Shown one piece after another: positions 27,796 to 36,513 of a stretch of 63,891 nt of DNA; position 1 is the stretch's first letter; every line of letters starts with the position of its first letter. The stretch lies in assembly GCA_028821395.1 (NCBI GenBank), contig JAPPGP010000013.1:1-63891 (forward strand), in the 5' to 3' direction. Under the pieces are notes generated by a model that saw only the letters and a program-made list of their open reading frames with translations, searched no databases and had not been told where the DNA came from. The position numbers and the translations under genes were made by a program. Origin of the DNA: Defluviicoccus sp. (GTDB lineage Bacteria; Pseudomonadota; Alphaproteobacteria; MPNO01).

Positions 27796-28527
27796 ATGCG
27801 GCTCGAGGGGAAGACGGTGCTGGTCACTGCGGCGGGGCAGGGGATCGGACGGGCGATCGCGCTCGCCGCGGCGGACGAGGGCGCACGGGTGATCGCCACC
27901 GACGTGGCGCCCGACAAGCTCGCCGACCTCGCCGGGCGGGTCGCGGAGACGTGCCGCCTCGACGTGACCGACGCGGAGGCCGTCGCCGCCTTCGCCGCCC
28001 GCACCGGGCGGATCGACGGGCTCTGCAACGTCGCGGGCTTCGTCCACCACGGCTCGATCCTGGAGGCGACCGAGGAGGAGCTCGACTTCGCCCTCGACCT
28101 CAACGTGAAGTCCATGTTCCGCACGATCCGGGCCTTCCTGCCCGGCATGATCGAGGCCGGGCGGGGGTCGATCGTCAACATGGCCTCGGTGGTCTCCAGC
28201 CTGAAGGGCCTGCCCCACCGGGCGGTCTACGGCACCACCAAGGCGGCGGTGATCGGGCTCACCAAGGCGGTCGCCGCCGACGCCATCGGCACCGGCGTGC
28301 GCTGCAACGCGATCGCCCCCGGCACGGTGCAGTCGCCGTCGCTGGATCAGCGCATCGCCGCCTTCGACGACCCGGAGCAGGCGCGCCGCGATTTCATCGC
28401 CCGCCAGCCGCTCGGCCGCCTCGGCACGCCGGAAGAGATCGCCGCCGTCGCGGTCCATCTCTCAGCCGACGAGAGCGCCTACACCACCGGCCAGGTGTTC
28501 GTCGCCGATGGCGGGCTGTCGCTGTGA
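27796..28527 (+). CDS. SDR family oxidoreductase (DHRS6/fuconate dehydrogenase-like)
   Basis: A 243-residue SDR with the loop VTAAGQGIG, the characteristic CNVAGFVHHG, Ser in NMASVVSS, the catalytic YGTTK and the end FVADGGLSL. The CNVAGFVHHG motif is typical of the BDH2/DHRS6 group, which includes bacterial 2-keto-3-deoxy-L-fuconate dehydrogenases. With the adjacent dehydratase (30-base gap) and nearby FAA hydrolase it could oxidise a 2-keto-3-deoxy sugar acid to the 2,4-diketo acid. A 3-hydroxybutyrate dehydrogenase activity is an alternative. Confidence 0.85.
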   Translation: MRLEGKTVLVTAAGQGIGRAIALAAADEGARVIATDVAPDKLADLAGRVAETCRLDVTDAEAVAAFAARTGRIDGLCNVAGFVHHGSILEATEEELDFALDLNVKSMFRTIRAFLPGMIEAGRGSIVNMASVVSSLKGLPHRAVYGTTKAAVIGLTKAVAADAIGTGVRCNAIAPGTVQSPSLDQRIAAFDDPEQARRDFIARQPLGRLGTPEEIAAVAVHLSADESAYTTGQVFVADGGLSL

Positions 28528-28537
28528 CCCGCCCCGC

Positions 28538-29332
28538 TCACGTCCAGGGCAGGTCGCCGCCGCCGGTCACGTTGATGTTGGTGCCGGTGATGAAGCTCCC
28601 CGCATCCGAGCACAGCAGCAGCGCGGCGCCGGCGAGGTCGTCGGGCAGACCGGCGCGGCCCATCGGGCTGGTCCGTTCGATGGTCGCCCGCCACTCGTCC
28701 TCGCTGCCGCGCAGGAAGCGGTTGCGGTCGGTGTCGATCAGCCCGGGGGCGAGGTTGTTGACGGTCACCCCGGTCTTGACGTATTGCCGGCTCAGGTTGA
28801 GCACCAGGTTGTACTGGGCGCTCTTCAGCCCGGCATAGACGGCAAGCTCGATGGTGGGGTTGGCCTGCTGCACGCTGCCGATCGCCAGCACCCGTCCCCA
28901 GCCGCGTTCGGCCATCGGCGGCAGCGCGCGCTGCAGGAGCAGAATCGGGACGCGGTAGTTCATCCGACATTGCAGGTCGATCTGCTCCGCCGTCGCCTCT
29001 CCGAAGGGGACGGGAATCTGGATGTTGGCGTTGAGCACCAGGATGTCGATCCGCCCGAGCGCCGCCACCGCCCGGTCGTAGACGTCGAGCGCGGCGCCCT
29101 CGACCGAGAGATCGCCCTCGATGGCGAACGCGCGCACCCCGTGCGATTGCGCCTCGTCGACCAGCTCCCGGGCCGCGTCGGGATAGCCCACCTCGGCGTC
29201 GAACGCCGAGATGTGGTTGATCGCCACATCCGCACCGTGCTCGGCCAGCGCCAGCGCGATGGCGCGCCCGATCCCCCGGCTCGCGCCGGTCAGGAACGCG
29301 GCGCGGCCGGAAACGTCGAAACGGTCTTTCAA
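28538..29332 (-). CDS. SDR family oxidoreductase
   Basis: A 264-residue SDR, convergent with the previous gene. It has LTGASRGIGRAIA, a NANI motif in place of NNAG, Ser in IGSVQQA and the catalytic YAGLK, ending NVTGGGDLPWT. The changed NNAG and the Leu between Tyr and Lys are uncommon but tolerated in SDRs. Cofactor binding is expected to be NAD(P). The substrate is unknown. The start lies just downstream of a possible IS110 relic. Confidence 0.85.
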   Translation of the reverse strand: MKDRFDVSGRAAFLTGASRGIGRAIALALAEHGADVAINHISAFDAEVGYPDAARELVDEAQSHGVRAFAIEGDLSVEGAALDVYDRAVAALGRIDILVLNANIQIPVPFGEATAEQIDLQCRMNYRVPILLLQRALPPMAERGWGRVLAIGSVQQANPTIELAVYAGLKSAQYNLVLNLSRQYVKTGVTVNNLAPGLIDTDRNRFLRGSEDEWRATIERTSPMGRAGLPDDLAGAALLLCSDAGSFITGTNINVTGGGDLPWT

Positions 29333-29431
29333 GCTCTCCTCCTCTCCTATCGGGAGACGCGATGCGCTTCCATCCCAACGGGACGGCGGAGCGTGTCGGC
29401 TTCAGCGTCCCGTCTCGGAGCGTCGTCTGCT

Positions 29432-29521
29432 TTAGCGCCCCACCGAGCCGTCCGCGCACATCCCGTGCAGCTGAAAACTGTTCTTCGCAAGATCGATCCC
29501 GATCATGCCAACCTCGGCCAT
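29432..29521 (-). pseudogene. 5-prime fragment of an IS110-family transposase
   Basis: From ATG 29521 the frame reads MIGIDLAKNSFQLHGMCADG, the diagnostic N-terminus with the first catalytic Asp of the IS110 DEDD transposases, and stops after about 29 residues. A strong GGAGGAGGGAG precedes the ATG. Some 300 further residues are missing, so it is a relic. Sequence from 29522 to about 29640 may be the leader of the element; no clear terminal repeat is visible. Confidence 0.75.
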
Positions 29522-29524
29522 GGA

Positions 29525-29777
29525 TGCTCCCTCCTCCAAGTGGGTTAATGACACCGCCACTGTGGCACACAGACGCCGTCGGAGGGGCATCCACTCCATC
29601 GGGCACCCACTGGCCCCCACACCGAGCCGGCCAGGCCGCATGGTTGGCCGGAAGCCCCGGACGCGTTCCTATTAGCGCGGACTTGTTGGAGAGAGCTATG
29701 TGTCCCGTTCGGGACCGGGTCGCTGGAGATGCGCGGCACCCTGTGGCACCTTGCGGGCGCTTCGCAGGGGAGATGGA
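29525..29777. other. intergenic region beside the IS110 relic
   Basis: This stretch holds the possible leader end of the IS110 fragment and the upstream region of the methyltransferase, with an AGGGGAGATGG Shine-Dalgarno just before its start. No gene, palindrome or promoter was recognisable. Confidence 0.4.
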
Positions 29778-30503
29778 ATGGCCGGCTTCGCGGACTACGA
29801 GGACCTCGCCGGGGTCGACCGCGCGAGCCGCCCGGGCGCCGGCCGCGGCGCGCGCGACGAGGATGCGACGGCGCGCGAGGCCGCCGCGCTCACGCTCGCG
29901 GAATACGACCGCATGGCGGAAGACTTCCGCGCCGGCACCGCCGACCACGATGTGAGCCAGAACATCGAGGCCCTGCTGGAGGCCATCGAGGGCGCGCCGC
30001 CGCATGCGATCCTCGATCTCGGCTGCGGGCCGGGCCGCGATCTCGGCGCCTTCGCCGCGCTCGGCCACGCGGCGACCGGGCTCGACGGCTCGGCGGCGCT
30101 GGTGGCGATGGCCCGCGCTGTATCCGGCTGCCAGGTGCTGCACCAGGACTTCCTCGAGCTCGACCTGCCGCCCGCGAGCTTCGACGGCATCTTCGCCAAC
30201 GCCGCGCTGTTCCATGTGCCGAGCAGCCAGATCGCCCGCGTGCTCGCCGAGCTCGCCGCCGCGCTGAAGCCGCGCGGCGTGCTGTTCTGCTCGAACCCGC
30301 GCGGCAACAACGAGGAGGGCTGGGTCGGCGGGCGCTACGGCTGCTTCTACGATCTGGAGACCTGGCGCGGCCATGCCGCCGGGGCGGGGTTCGCCGAGCT
30401 TCGCCACTACTACCGCCCGCCCGCCCGCCCCCGCGCCCAGCAGCCCTGGCTCGCGACGGTGTGGCGCAAGGGCGGCGCGACCGCCGGTTCCACCCTCAGA
30501 TGA
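29778..30503 (+). CDS. SAM-dependent methyltransferase
   Basis: The 241-residue class I methyltransferase has an N-terminal linker with Arg and Gly (about residues 1-50) and the SAM-binding motif ILDLGCGPGRDLG. Motif II-like FDGIFANAALFHV and LKPRGVLFCSNPRG follow. ATG 29778 is chosen because the 78 bases ahead in the same frame encode nothing conserved and AGGGGA lies upstream. It converges with the tricarboxylate permease and overlaps it by eight bases. The methyl acceptor is unknown. Confidence 0.85.
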   Translation: MAGFADYEDLAGVDRASRPGAGRGARDEDATAREAAALTLAEYDRMAEDFRAGTADHDVSQNIEALLEAIEGAPPHAILDLGCGPGRDLGAFAALGHAATGLDGSAALVAMARAVSGCQVLHQDFLELDLPPASFDGIFANAALFHVPSSQIARVLAELAAALKPRGVLFCSNPRGNNEEGWVGGRYGCFYDLETWRGHAAGAGFAELRHYYRPPARPRAQQPWLATVWRKGGATAGSTLR

Positions 30504-32451
30504 CGTTCACCAGAGCGCCGGGCGGGGCTTCGAGCTTCATCAGGGTGAGCAGCCCGTGCGCCGCGGCGAAGATGATGGCGCCGTAGATCAGCCCGGTCAG
30601 CGGCTTCATCCCCGCGCAGTAGAACAGCATCCACGCCAGCAGCGCGGCGGTCGCGATGTTGAAGCCGACCGCCCAGACCAGGACTCCATACACCACGAGG
30701 GCCATCAGGAAGAACGGCTCGCGGTACCGGGTCACGCCGCCTGGCGGCCGCTGCAAGCCGCCCAGCCGGCGGAGCCGCGCGGCAAGCACGAACACGGCGA
30801 AAACGAAGCCGGGCACGATCGCCAGAGATGGCAGGAGCCTCGAATCGGCGGCGAAGCCGAGCATTTCGAGAAACGCATAGGCGAAGGCGATCACCATCGC
30901 CGCGGCCAGGCCCAGCTCGACCAGCGGGCGTTCGAGGTGGCCCACGACGGGCGCGGCGGGCGCCGTTTCTTCCGTCCCGCCATCCCGGCGCGCGGCGGCC
31001 GCCCGGCGATAGAGCTGGACGATCAGCGGTATGAGAATGAAGGAGGCGATGATCAGCACCCCCGGGCGGACCAGCCAGGACCAGCCATGCAGCTGGTTGG
31101 AGAGCCAGAAATACTGCTCCATCGGTTTCGCCAGCACGTAGCCCACCAGCGCCGGCGCGCGCGGCCAGTCGGCCTGCTTCATCATCCAGCCGACCACGCC
31201 GAGCACGATCAGCATGGCGATATCGCCCGTCGTGTTGGTCGCCTGGTAGGCGCCGATGATCATCACCAGGAGCAGCGGCGCGGCAAGCAGCGCGAACCGG
31301 ATGGTGGTGAGGCGGGCGATATAGGGGGTGATCGCGAAGCACAGCGCGGCGCCCACGACGGAGGTCAGTGCGACGCTCCAGACGATCAGGAACATCAAGT
31401 CCGGGTTCTCGCTCACCATGCGGGGGCCGGGGTAGTAGCCGAAGGTGAACAGGGCGCCGAGGAAGATTGCCGCCGCCGGTCCGCCGGGCACGCTGAACAG
31501 GACGGTGGGGACGAGGTCGGAGATGATGGTGGCGTTGTTGGCGCCCTCGGCGGCGGCGACGCCGCGGATCTCGCCATGCCCGAAGCGTGAGCGGTCCTTC
31601 GTCGAGCGCCGGGCATGGCCATAGGCCACCCAGGTCGAGGCGCTGGCCCCGACGGCCGGAACGAAGCCGCCGAAGATGCCGATGATGGACGCCCGCAGGA
31701 CCAGCCACTTGTTGCGCCAGAAATCCGCGAAACCGGCGCCCCACCGGGTGAGCACCGTCGCTTCGGCGGATATGCCGCCGCCCGAGGCCAGCATCGCGAT
31801 CACCTCGGCGATCCCGAACAGGCCGAGCGCGACGATGGTGAGCGAGAAGCCGTCCAGCAGATAGGCCTGGTCGAAGGTGAAGCGGAAATCGGCCGCCGCC
31901 GGCGCCGGCCCGACCACGCCGAGCAGCAGCCCGAAACAGGCAGCACCCAGCCCCTTCGCCCAGTCCCGGGTGATCATGCTGGCGGCGTAGTAGAGCCCCA
32001 CGACGGCGAACATGAACAGCTCGGGCGTGGCAAGCGACAACACGATCGGCCCGGCCACCGGAATGGCGAACAGCAGGATCGCCGCGCCCAGGATGCCGCC
32101 GACCATGGAAGCCAAAAACCCGACGCCGAGCGCTCGGGCGGCCTGTCCCTGCTTGGCGAGCGCATGCCCCTCGATCGCCGTCGGCGCCGACGCCGGCGAT
32201 CCCGGCGCGCCGATCAGCACCGAGGTGATCGTGTCCGCCGTGTAGACCACCGAGATGGCGCCGAGCAGCAGAGCGAGTCCGGCGAACGGGTCCAGCAGGT
32301 ATATGAAGGGCAGCAGGATCGAGACCGCGGCGACGCCCCCGAGCCCCGGGAGCATGCCGAACACCATGCCCGCGACCATCCCGGCGAACAGCGCCAGCAG
32401 CCGGATCGGGGTCAGCAGCAGTTCGAGCGCGACCGCGGCGTGTTCGAACAT
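30496..32451 (-). CDS. tripartite tricarboxylate transporter permease, TctA-TctB fusion
   Basis: The 651-residue inner-membrane protein starts with a TctA domain (about residues 1-500, about 10-12 helices; GMVAGMVFGMLPGLGGVAAV near the N-terminus). It continues into a TctB-like four-helix region (about residues 505-640). Normally these are two proteins of the TTT family that import di- and tricarboxylates or aromatic acids with a TctC-type periplasmic receptor. The receptor gene lies 88 bases upstream on the same strand. A linker with DGGTEETAPAAP separates the domains, so the fusion looks natural. The solute is unknown. Confidence 0.9.
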   Translation of the reverse strand: MFEHAAVALELLLTPIRLLALFAGMVAGMVFGMLPGLGGVAAVSILLPFIYLLDPFAGLALLLGAISVVYTADTITSVLIGAPGSPASAPTAIEGHALAKQGQAARALGVGFLASMVGGILGAAILLFAIPVAGPIVLSLATPELFMFAVVGLYYAASMITRDWAKGLGAACFGLLLGVVGPAPAAADFRFTFDQAYLLDGFSLTIVALGLFGIAEVIAMLASGGGISAEATVLTRWGAGFADFWRNKWLVLRASIIGIFGGFVPAVGASASTWVAYGHARRSTKDRSRFGHGEIRGVAAAEGANNATIISDLVPTVLFSVPGGPAAAIFLGALFTFGYYPGPRMVSENPDLMFLIVWSVALTSVVGAALCFAITPYIARLTTIRFALLAAPLLLVMIIGAYQATNTTGDIAMLIVLGVVGWMMKQADWPRAPALVGYVLAKPMEQYFWLSNQLHGWSWLVRPGVLIIASFILIPLIVQLYRRAAAARRDGGTEETAPAAPVVGHLERPLVELGLAAAMVIAFAYAFLEMLGFAADSRLLPSLAIVPGFVFAVFVLAARLRRLGGLQRPPGGVTRYREPFFLMALVVYGVLVWAVGFNIATAALLAWMLFYCAGMKPLTGLIYGAIIFAAAHGLLTLMKLEAPPGALVNVI

Positions 32452-32539
32452 GGGCGGGCCTCGAAGCCTGGCGGAAGACCCGTTCGATTGTAAGGGAAAA
32501 TGTCCGGCGGGCCACGGACGGCCCGCCGGATCGTCGCGC

Positions 32540-33625
32540 TCAGAACTTCACGTTGTACTTTTTCGACAGCAGGTCGCGGAGATAGGCCTTCAGCTCCGGC
32601 GGCGCCTGGAGCGACTTCTTGACCGCCGGCTCGGCGACCGAGCTCGGGAACAGCTTGGCCCCGCCCGTGACTTCCTGGCTCGCCTTCTGGAATTCGGGGT
32701 CGGCGTTGATGGCGGCGACCGTCTTGTCGAAGATCGCCAGCACGCTGTCCGGTGTCCCTTCCGGCATGTAGCCGGTCAGTCCGAAGGCGTAGGTCACCGA
32801 CGCGATGGCCTGGAACGCGTCCCAAGCCTGCCCGCTCGGCTCCTTGCCGTAGAGCAGCTTGTGGACCTCGAACACCGAGGGCACGTCGGAGTTCACGCTG
32901 TCGCGCTCGGTCAGCCGCCCGTCGGGCCCGACCGAGCCGCCGGACCACAGCGGGATCGCCTTGCCGGCATCGATCAGGGTGCGGACCTGTGTCAGGTAGA
33001 CCGGCGTGAACTGGTAGTCGAGATTGGTCTCGCCGCGCTCGAAGGCGAGGCGGATCGGGCCGCGACCCGGGAACCCGAGCACCGCCTTGATGTCGAGCTT
33101 GAGGACCTCGAAGGACAGCAGCCCGGGGAGGTCGCTGGCGGCCGCCGCGATCCCGCCGTAGATCAGCGGCTTCTTCGGCTTGAGGATGTCCTTGGCCGAC
33201 TTGACCCCGGTGCTGGGCGAGGTATAGGCGACCGCGCCGAACGGATGGCTGTAGGCCACCCGCATCTTGGCCAGGTCGTACTGCACCTCCTTCTTGCCCA
33301 GCACGTAGGGATTGGCGGTCGAAGACGTGGTGAACAGGATCGTCATCCCGTCCGGCTTGCCGTTCTTGACGAACCAGTTCGCCCCCAGGATCGACCCGCC
33401 GCCCGGGCGGTCGACCACGTCGATGGAGGGGTTGCCGGGGAGATGCTTCTCGAAGAAGGGCTCGAGGAACTTGGCCGAAACGAAGGTGGCGCCGCCCTTG
33501 GAGAACGGCACGACGACCTTGATGGTCTTGCCGGCATAGTAGTCCTGTGCCGAAACCGCCACGCTCCAGGCGCAGATCGCGCCCGACAGCGCGGCGACGG
33601 TGATGGTCTTGAACAATGGCTTCAT
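32540..33625 (-). CDS. TctC/Bug-type solute-binding protein
   Basis: The 361-residue periplasmic receptor has a Sec signal peptide (MKPLFKTITVAALSGAICAWSVAVSA, cleavage near residue 26) followed by the Bug-family start DYYAGKTIKVVVPFSKGG. Typical internal blocks are VVDRPGGGSILGANW and the KPLIYGG region. It delivers a carboxylate or related anion to the adjacent TctA-TctB permease. ATG 33625 is chosen because it begins at the signal peptide. There is no dedicated regulator next to it. Confidence 0.92.
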   Translation of the reverse strand: MKPLFKTITVAALSGAICAWSVAVSAQDYYAGKTIKVVVPFSKGGATFVSAKFLEPFFEKHLPGNPSIDVVDRPGGGSILGANWFVKNGKPDGMTILFTTSSTANPYVLGKKEVQYDLAKMRVAYSHPFGAVAYTSPSTGVKSAKDILKPKKPLIYGGIAAAASDLPGLLSFEVLKLDIKAVLGFPGRGPIRLAFERGETNLDYQFTPVYLTQVRTLIDAGKAIPLWSGGSVGPDGRLTERDSVNSDVPSVFEVHKLLYGKEPSGQAWDAFQAIASVTYAFGLTGYMPEGTPDSVLAIFDKTVAAINADPEFQKASQEVTGGAKLFPSSVAEPAVKKSLQAPPELKAYLRDLLSKKYNVKF

Positions 33626-33792
33626 GGTGCCTCCAGCTACGAGATGCGGGTCTGTCCGTCCTTGACGATTGGGCGGTGGGGCGATTGGAGACGAACGCGC
33701 CGGACGGTTCAAGGGCGGGGGCGCCGGTTTTGGTTTGATGCGCCCGAGGACAGGGGCGAGAATTAGGGCCGGGGCGGCCGCAGAGGACGACC

Positions 33793-34722
33793 ATGGCACT
33801 GCTGATAATCAACCTGATGATGGGCACGCAAGAGGACTGGCGGGTGGCGATCAACGCCGAGCTGCCCGATCTGGAGGTGCGGTTCTGGCCCGAGATCGGC
33901 GACCCGGCCGATATCGAGTATCTCGCCTTCACCCGCCCCAATCTCGACGACTGGCCGGCATTCCCCAACCTCAAGGCGATGCTGACCCGCCAGGCGGGCG
34001 TCGACGGATTCGTCCGCCATCCCGGCCTGCCGGACGTGCCGCTGTCGAAGCTGGAGCCCGAGGACGGCGACCCGATGATGACCGAATACGCGGTCATGCA
34101 CGTGCTCCGGCTGCACCGCCAGATGCCGACCTATGGCGAGCGTCAGGCGCGCGGGGAATGGCGCGAGGTGGCGCAGAAGCGGCCCGAGGAACGCACCATC
34201 GGCTTCCTCGGCTACGGCACGATGGCGCGCAAGCCAGCGCGCATCCTCGGCGATCTGGGGTTCGACGTCGCCGCCTGGACGCGGACGCCGAAGCCCGATG
34301 CCGGGATCCCGATCTTCGCCGGCGCGGAGCGCCTGGGCGCGATCCTCGAACGCTCGGATATCGTCGTCTGCCTGCTGCCGCTGACCGACGAGACGCGCGG
34401 CATCCTGAACGCGGCGGCGTTCGCCAAGATGCCGGCGGGCGGCATGGTGATCAATATCGGCCGCGGCGAGCACGTGGTCACCGAAGACCTGATCGCGGCG
34501 CTCGATTCGGGCCATCTCTACCACGCCGCGCTCGACGTGCATTCGCCCGAGCCGCTGCCGCTCGAGAGCCCGCTCTGGGACCATCCCAAGGTGACGGTGA
34601 TGCCGCATGTCGCAAGACGCCCCGATATCGCCCAGCTGGCGCCGCAGATCGTCGCCAATATCAGGCGTCGCGAGGCCGGCCGGCGGCTGCTCCAGGAGGT
34701 AGACCGCGAGGCCGGCTATTAG
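33793..34722 (+). CDS. D-isomer specific 2-hydroxyacid dehydrogenase (glyoxylate/hydroxypyruvate reductase A-like)
   Basis: The 309-residue NAD(P)-dependent dehydrogenase has the Rossmann motif TIGFLGYGTMARK (about residues 136-148, GxGxxA type) and the catalytic Arg in NIGRGEHV. Glu follows, with His in MPHVARRPDI. It resembles GhrA, which reduces glyoxylate and hydroxypyruvate in the cytoplasm. It is followed after 23 bases by a DUF4242 gene and a TPR gene, a group that suggests small 2-oxoacid metabolism but shows no direct proof. Confidence 0.87.
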   Translation: MALLIINLMMGTQEDWRVAINAELPDLEVRFWPEIGDPADIEYLAFTRPNLDDWPAFPNLKAMLTRQAGVDGFVRHPGLPDVPLSKLEPEDGDPMMTEYAVMHVLRLHRQMPTYGERQARGEWREVAQKRPEERTIGFLGYGTMARKPARILGDLGFDVAAWTRTPKPDAGIPIFAGAERLGAILERSDIVVCLLPLTDETRGILNAAAFAKMPAGGMVINIGRGEHVVTEDLIAALDSGHLYHAALDVHSPEPLPLESPLWDHPKVTVMPHVARRPDIAQLAPQIVANIRRREAGRRLLQEVDREAGY

Positions 34723-34745
34723 CACCCGAAACACAGGAGGACGTC

Positions 34746-35030
34746 ATGGCACTCAACCGGTACATCATCGAACGCGACATTCCCGAGGTCGGGACGCTGG
34801 AACGCCAGCAGCTCGCCGAGGCCGCCGCCAAGTCGAACGAGGCGCTGGCCCAGCTCGCCCCCGACATCCAGTGGGTGGAGAGCTACGTCGCGGCGGACAA
34901 GACATTCTGCGTGTACCTCGCGAGCGACGAGGATATCATCCGCAGGCACGCGGAAATCAGCGGGTTCCCGGCGACCAGGGTGACCGCCATCGGCAAGACG
35001 ATCGACCCGACCACCGAGAAGGGCGGCTGA
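34746..35030 (+). CDS. DUF4242 family protein
   Basis: The 94-residue protein reads MALNRYIIERDIPEVGTLER and VESYVAADKTFCVYLASDED, the two-part ferredoxin-like pattern of DUF4242, whose members are small soluble proteins. Some are annotated as nickel-binding. A GGAGG lies before the ATG at 34746. It follows the hydroxyacid dehydrogenase by 23 bases. Its biochemical role is unknown. Confidence 0.8.
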   Translation: MALNRYIIERDIPEVGTLERQQLAEAAAKSNEALAQLAPDIQWVESYVAADKTFCVYLASDEDIIRRHAEISGFPATRVTAIGKTIDPTTEKGG

Positions 35031-35070
35031 CCGCGTCCCCGGACCTCCGACCCGCGGGGAGGCATGTGAC

Positions 35071-36495
35071 ATGCATCGCGACCGCTACGGGTTTCCCATC
35101 GCCACCGCCAGCGCGGCGGCCGCTTCGCGCTACCGCGACGGCGTCGATCTCCATCTGTCCGGCAACCCGGGCGGCGAGGCGGCGCTGAGGGGAGCGGCGG
35201 CGGCGGATTCCGGCTTCGCGCTCGCGCCGGCCGCGCTGACCGTGGTGCTGCGCGACAGCGGACGGCGCGACGAGGCGAAGGAGACCGCGGCAGTGGCGCG
35301 CTCGCTCGCCGCCAACGCCACGAAACGGGAGCGGCAGCACGTCGAGGCGATCGCGGCGCTTGCCGAGGGCGAGGGCGCGCGCGCCTTCGCGCTGATGCAG
35401 GACCATCTCTCGGAGTTCCCGCGCGACGCCCTGATCCTGTTCGGCGCCGACCGATACCTGTTCTACAGCGGCGGCGAGGACCGCCAGCGCTTGCAGCACG
35501 AGCTGCTCGAGTCGTTCGCCGGCGACTACGGCGACGACTGGTGGTTCCCCGGCCAGTACGGCTTCGCGCTCGGCGAGTGCGGCAACTACGACAAGGCGGT
35601 AGAGGAGGCGCGGCGCTCGCTCGCGCTCAACCCGAAGAACCTGTGGGCTGCCCACACGCTGGCCCATGTCTATGCCGACACCAAGGACGACGGGGCAGGC
35701 GCGGCGTTTCTCGGCCCGTGGCTCGGCGACTTCGATCCCGGGGCGCCGATGTTCGGCCACACGTCGTGGCACCTCGCGCTGTTCGAGCTCGGGCTGGGCC
35801 GCCACGCGCGGGCGATGGAGGTCTACCGGACGGCAGTCCGCCCCGCGGTCTGCTCGCATCGCAGCACGCTCAACAACGCCGCCTCCTTCCTGTGGCGCTG
35901 CATGGTCTACGGCTACGCGCCGGAAGCGGAACAGTGGGACGAGCTACAGCCGCTTGCCGCCAGCGTCTCCGGCCCGGCGCGGGGCGAATGGGACGGCATG
36001 AACGCAGCCCTCGCCTTCGCCGGCGCCGGCAACGAGGCGGGCAAGGACGCGCTGGTCGCCGGTCTCCGCGAGCTCGGCGCCGATGGCCGGGCGCGGGCGG
36101 TCGAGGTGGCGCTGCCGCTGGTCGAGGGCGCCTGGGCGTTCGCCCGCGGGGATTACGGCGCGGCCATCGGCGCGATGGCGCCGGCGATCGGGCGCATCGA
36201 GGGCGTCGGCGGCAGCAACGCCCAGCACGAGGTGTTTTGGGACGCGCTGATCGAGGCCTGTCTGCGCACCGAGCGCTTCGCCGAGGCCGAAGCCGTGCAG
36301 CGAAGCCGCCTCGACCCGCGCCCGACGATCCGCGACCTGTTCCGTCTCGGCCGGGCGCAGCTCGGCCTCGGAAACCTGGACGAGGCGGAAGGCAATCTGC
36401 GCCGCGCCGCCGAGGGCTGGCGGAACGCGGACCCCGGCTCGCCCGAGGTCGCGGCGCTCCGACGGCTCCTGGAACCGGTCGAGCCGGTCGATTGA
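35071..36495 (+). CDS. tetratricopeptide-repeat protein (TTC38-like)
   Basis: The 474-residue protein is made of paired helices, with TPR-like segments such as DDWWFPGQYGFALGECGNYDKA and NLWAAHTLAHVYADTKDD (about residues 155-205). The overall pattern resembles the bacterial TTC38 family. TPR proteins act as scaffolds; no enzyme motif is seen. No signal peptide, so cytoplasmic. It lies 40 bases downstream of DUF4242, on the same strand, and converges with the alkylsulfatase-like gene at 36514. The function is unknown. Confidence 0.85.
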   Translation: MHRDRYGFPIATASAAAASRYRDGVDLHLSGNPGGEAALRGAAAADSGFALAPAALTVVLRDSGRRDEAKETAAVARSLAANATKRERQHVEAIAALAEGEGARAFALMQDHLSEFPRDALILFGADRYLFYSGGEDRQRLQHELLESFAGDYGDDWWFPGQYGFALGECGNYDKAVEEARRSLALNPKNLWAAHTLAHVYADTKDDGAGAAFLGPWLGDFDPGAPMFGHTSWHLALFELGLGRHARAMEVYRTAVRPAVCSHRSTLNNAASFLWRCMVYGYAPEAEQWDELQPLAASVSGPARGEWDGMNAALAFAGAGNEAGKDALVAGLRELGADGRARAVEVALPLVEGAWAFARGDYGAAIGAMAPAIGRIEGVGGSNAQHEVFWDALIEACLRTERFAEAEAVQRSRLDPRPTIRDLFRLGRAQLGLGNLDEAEGNLRRAAEGWRNADPGSPEVAALRRLLEPVEPVD

Positions 36496-36513
36496 ACCGG
36501 GCTTCAGAGCCTC

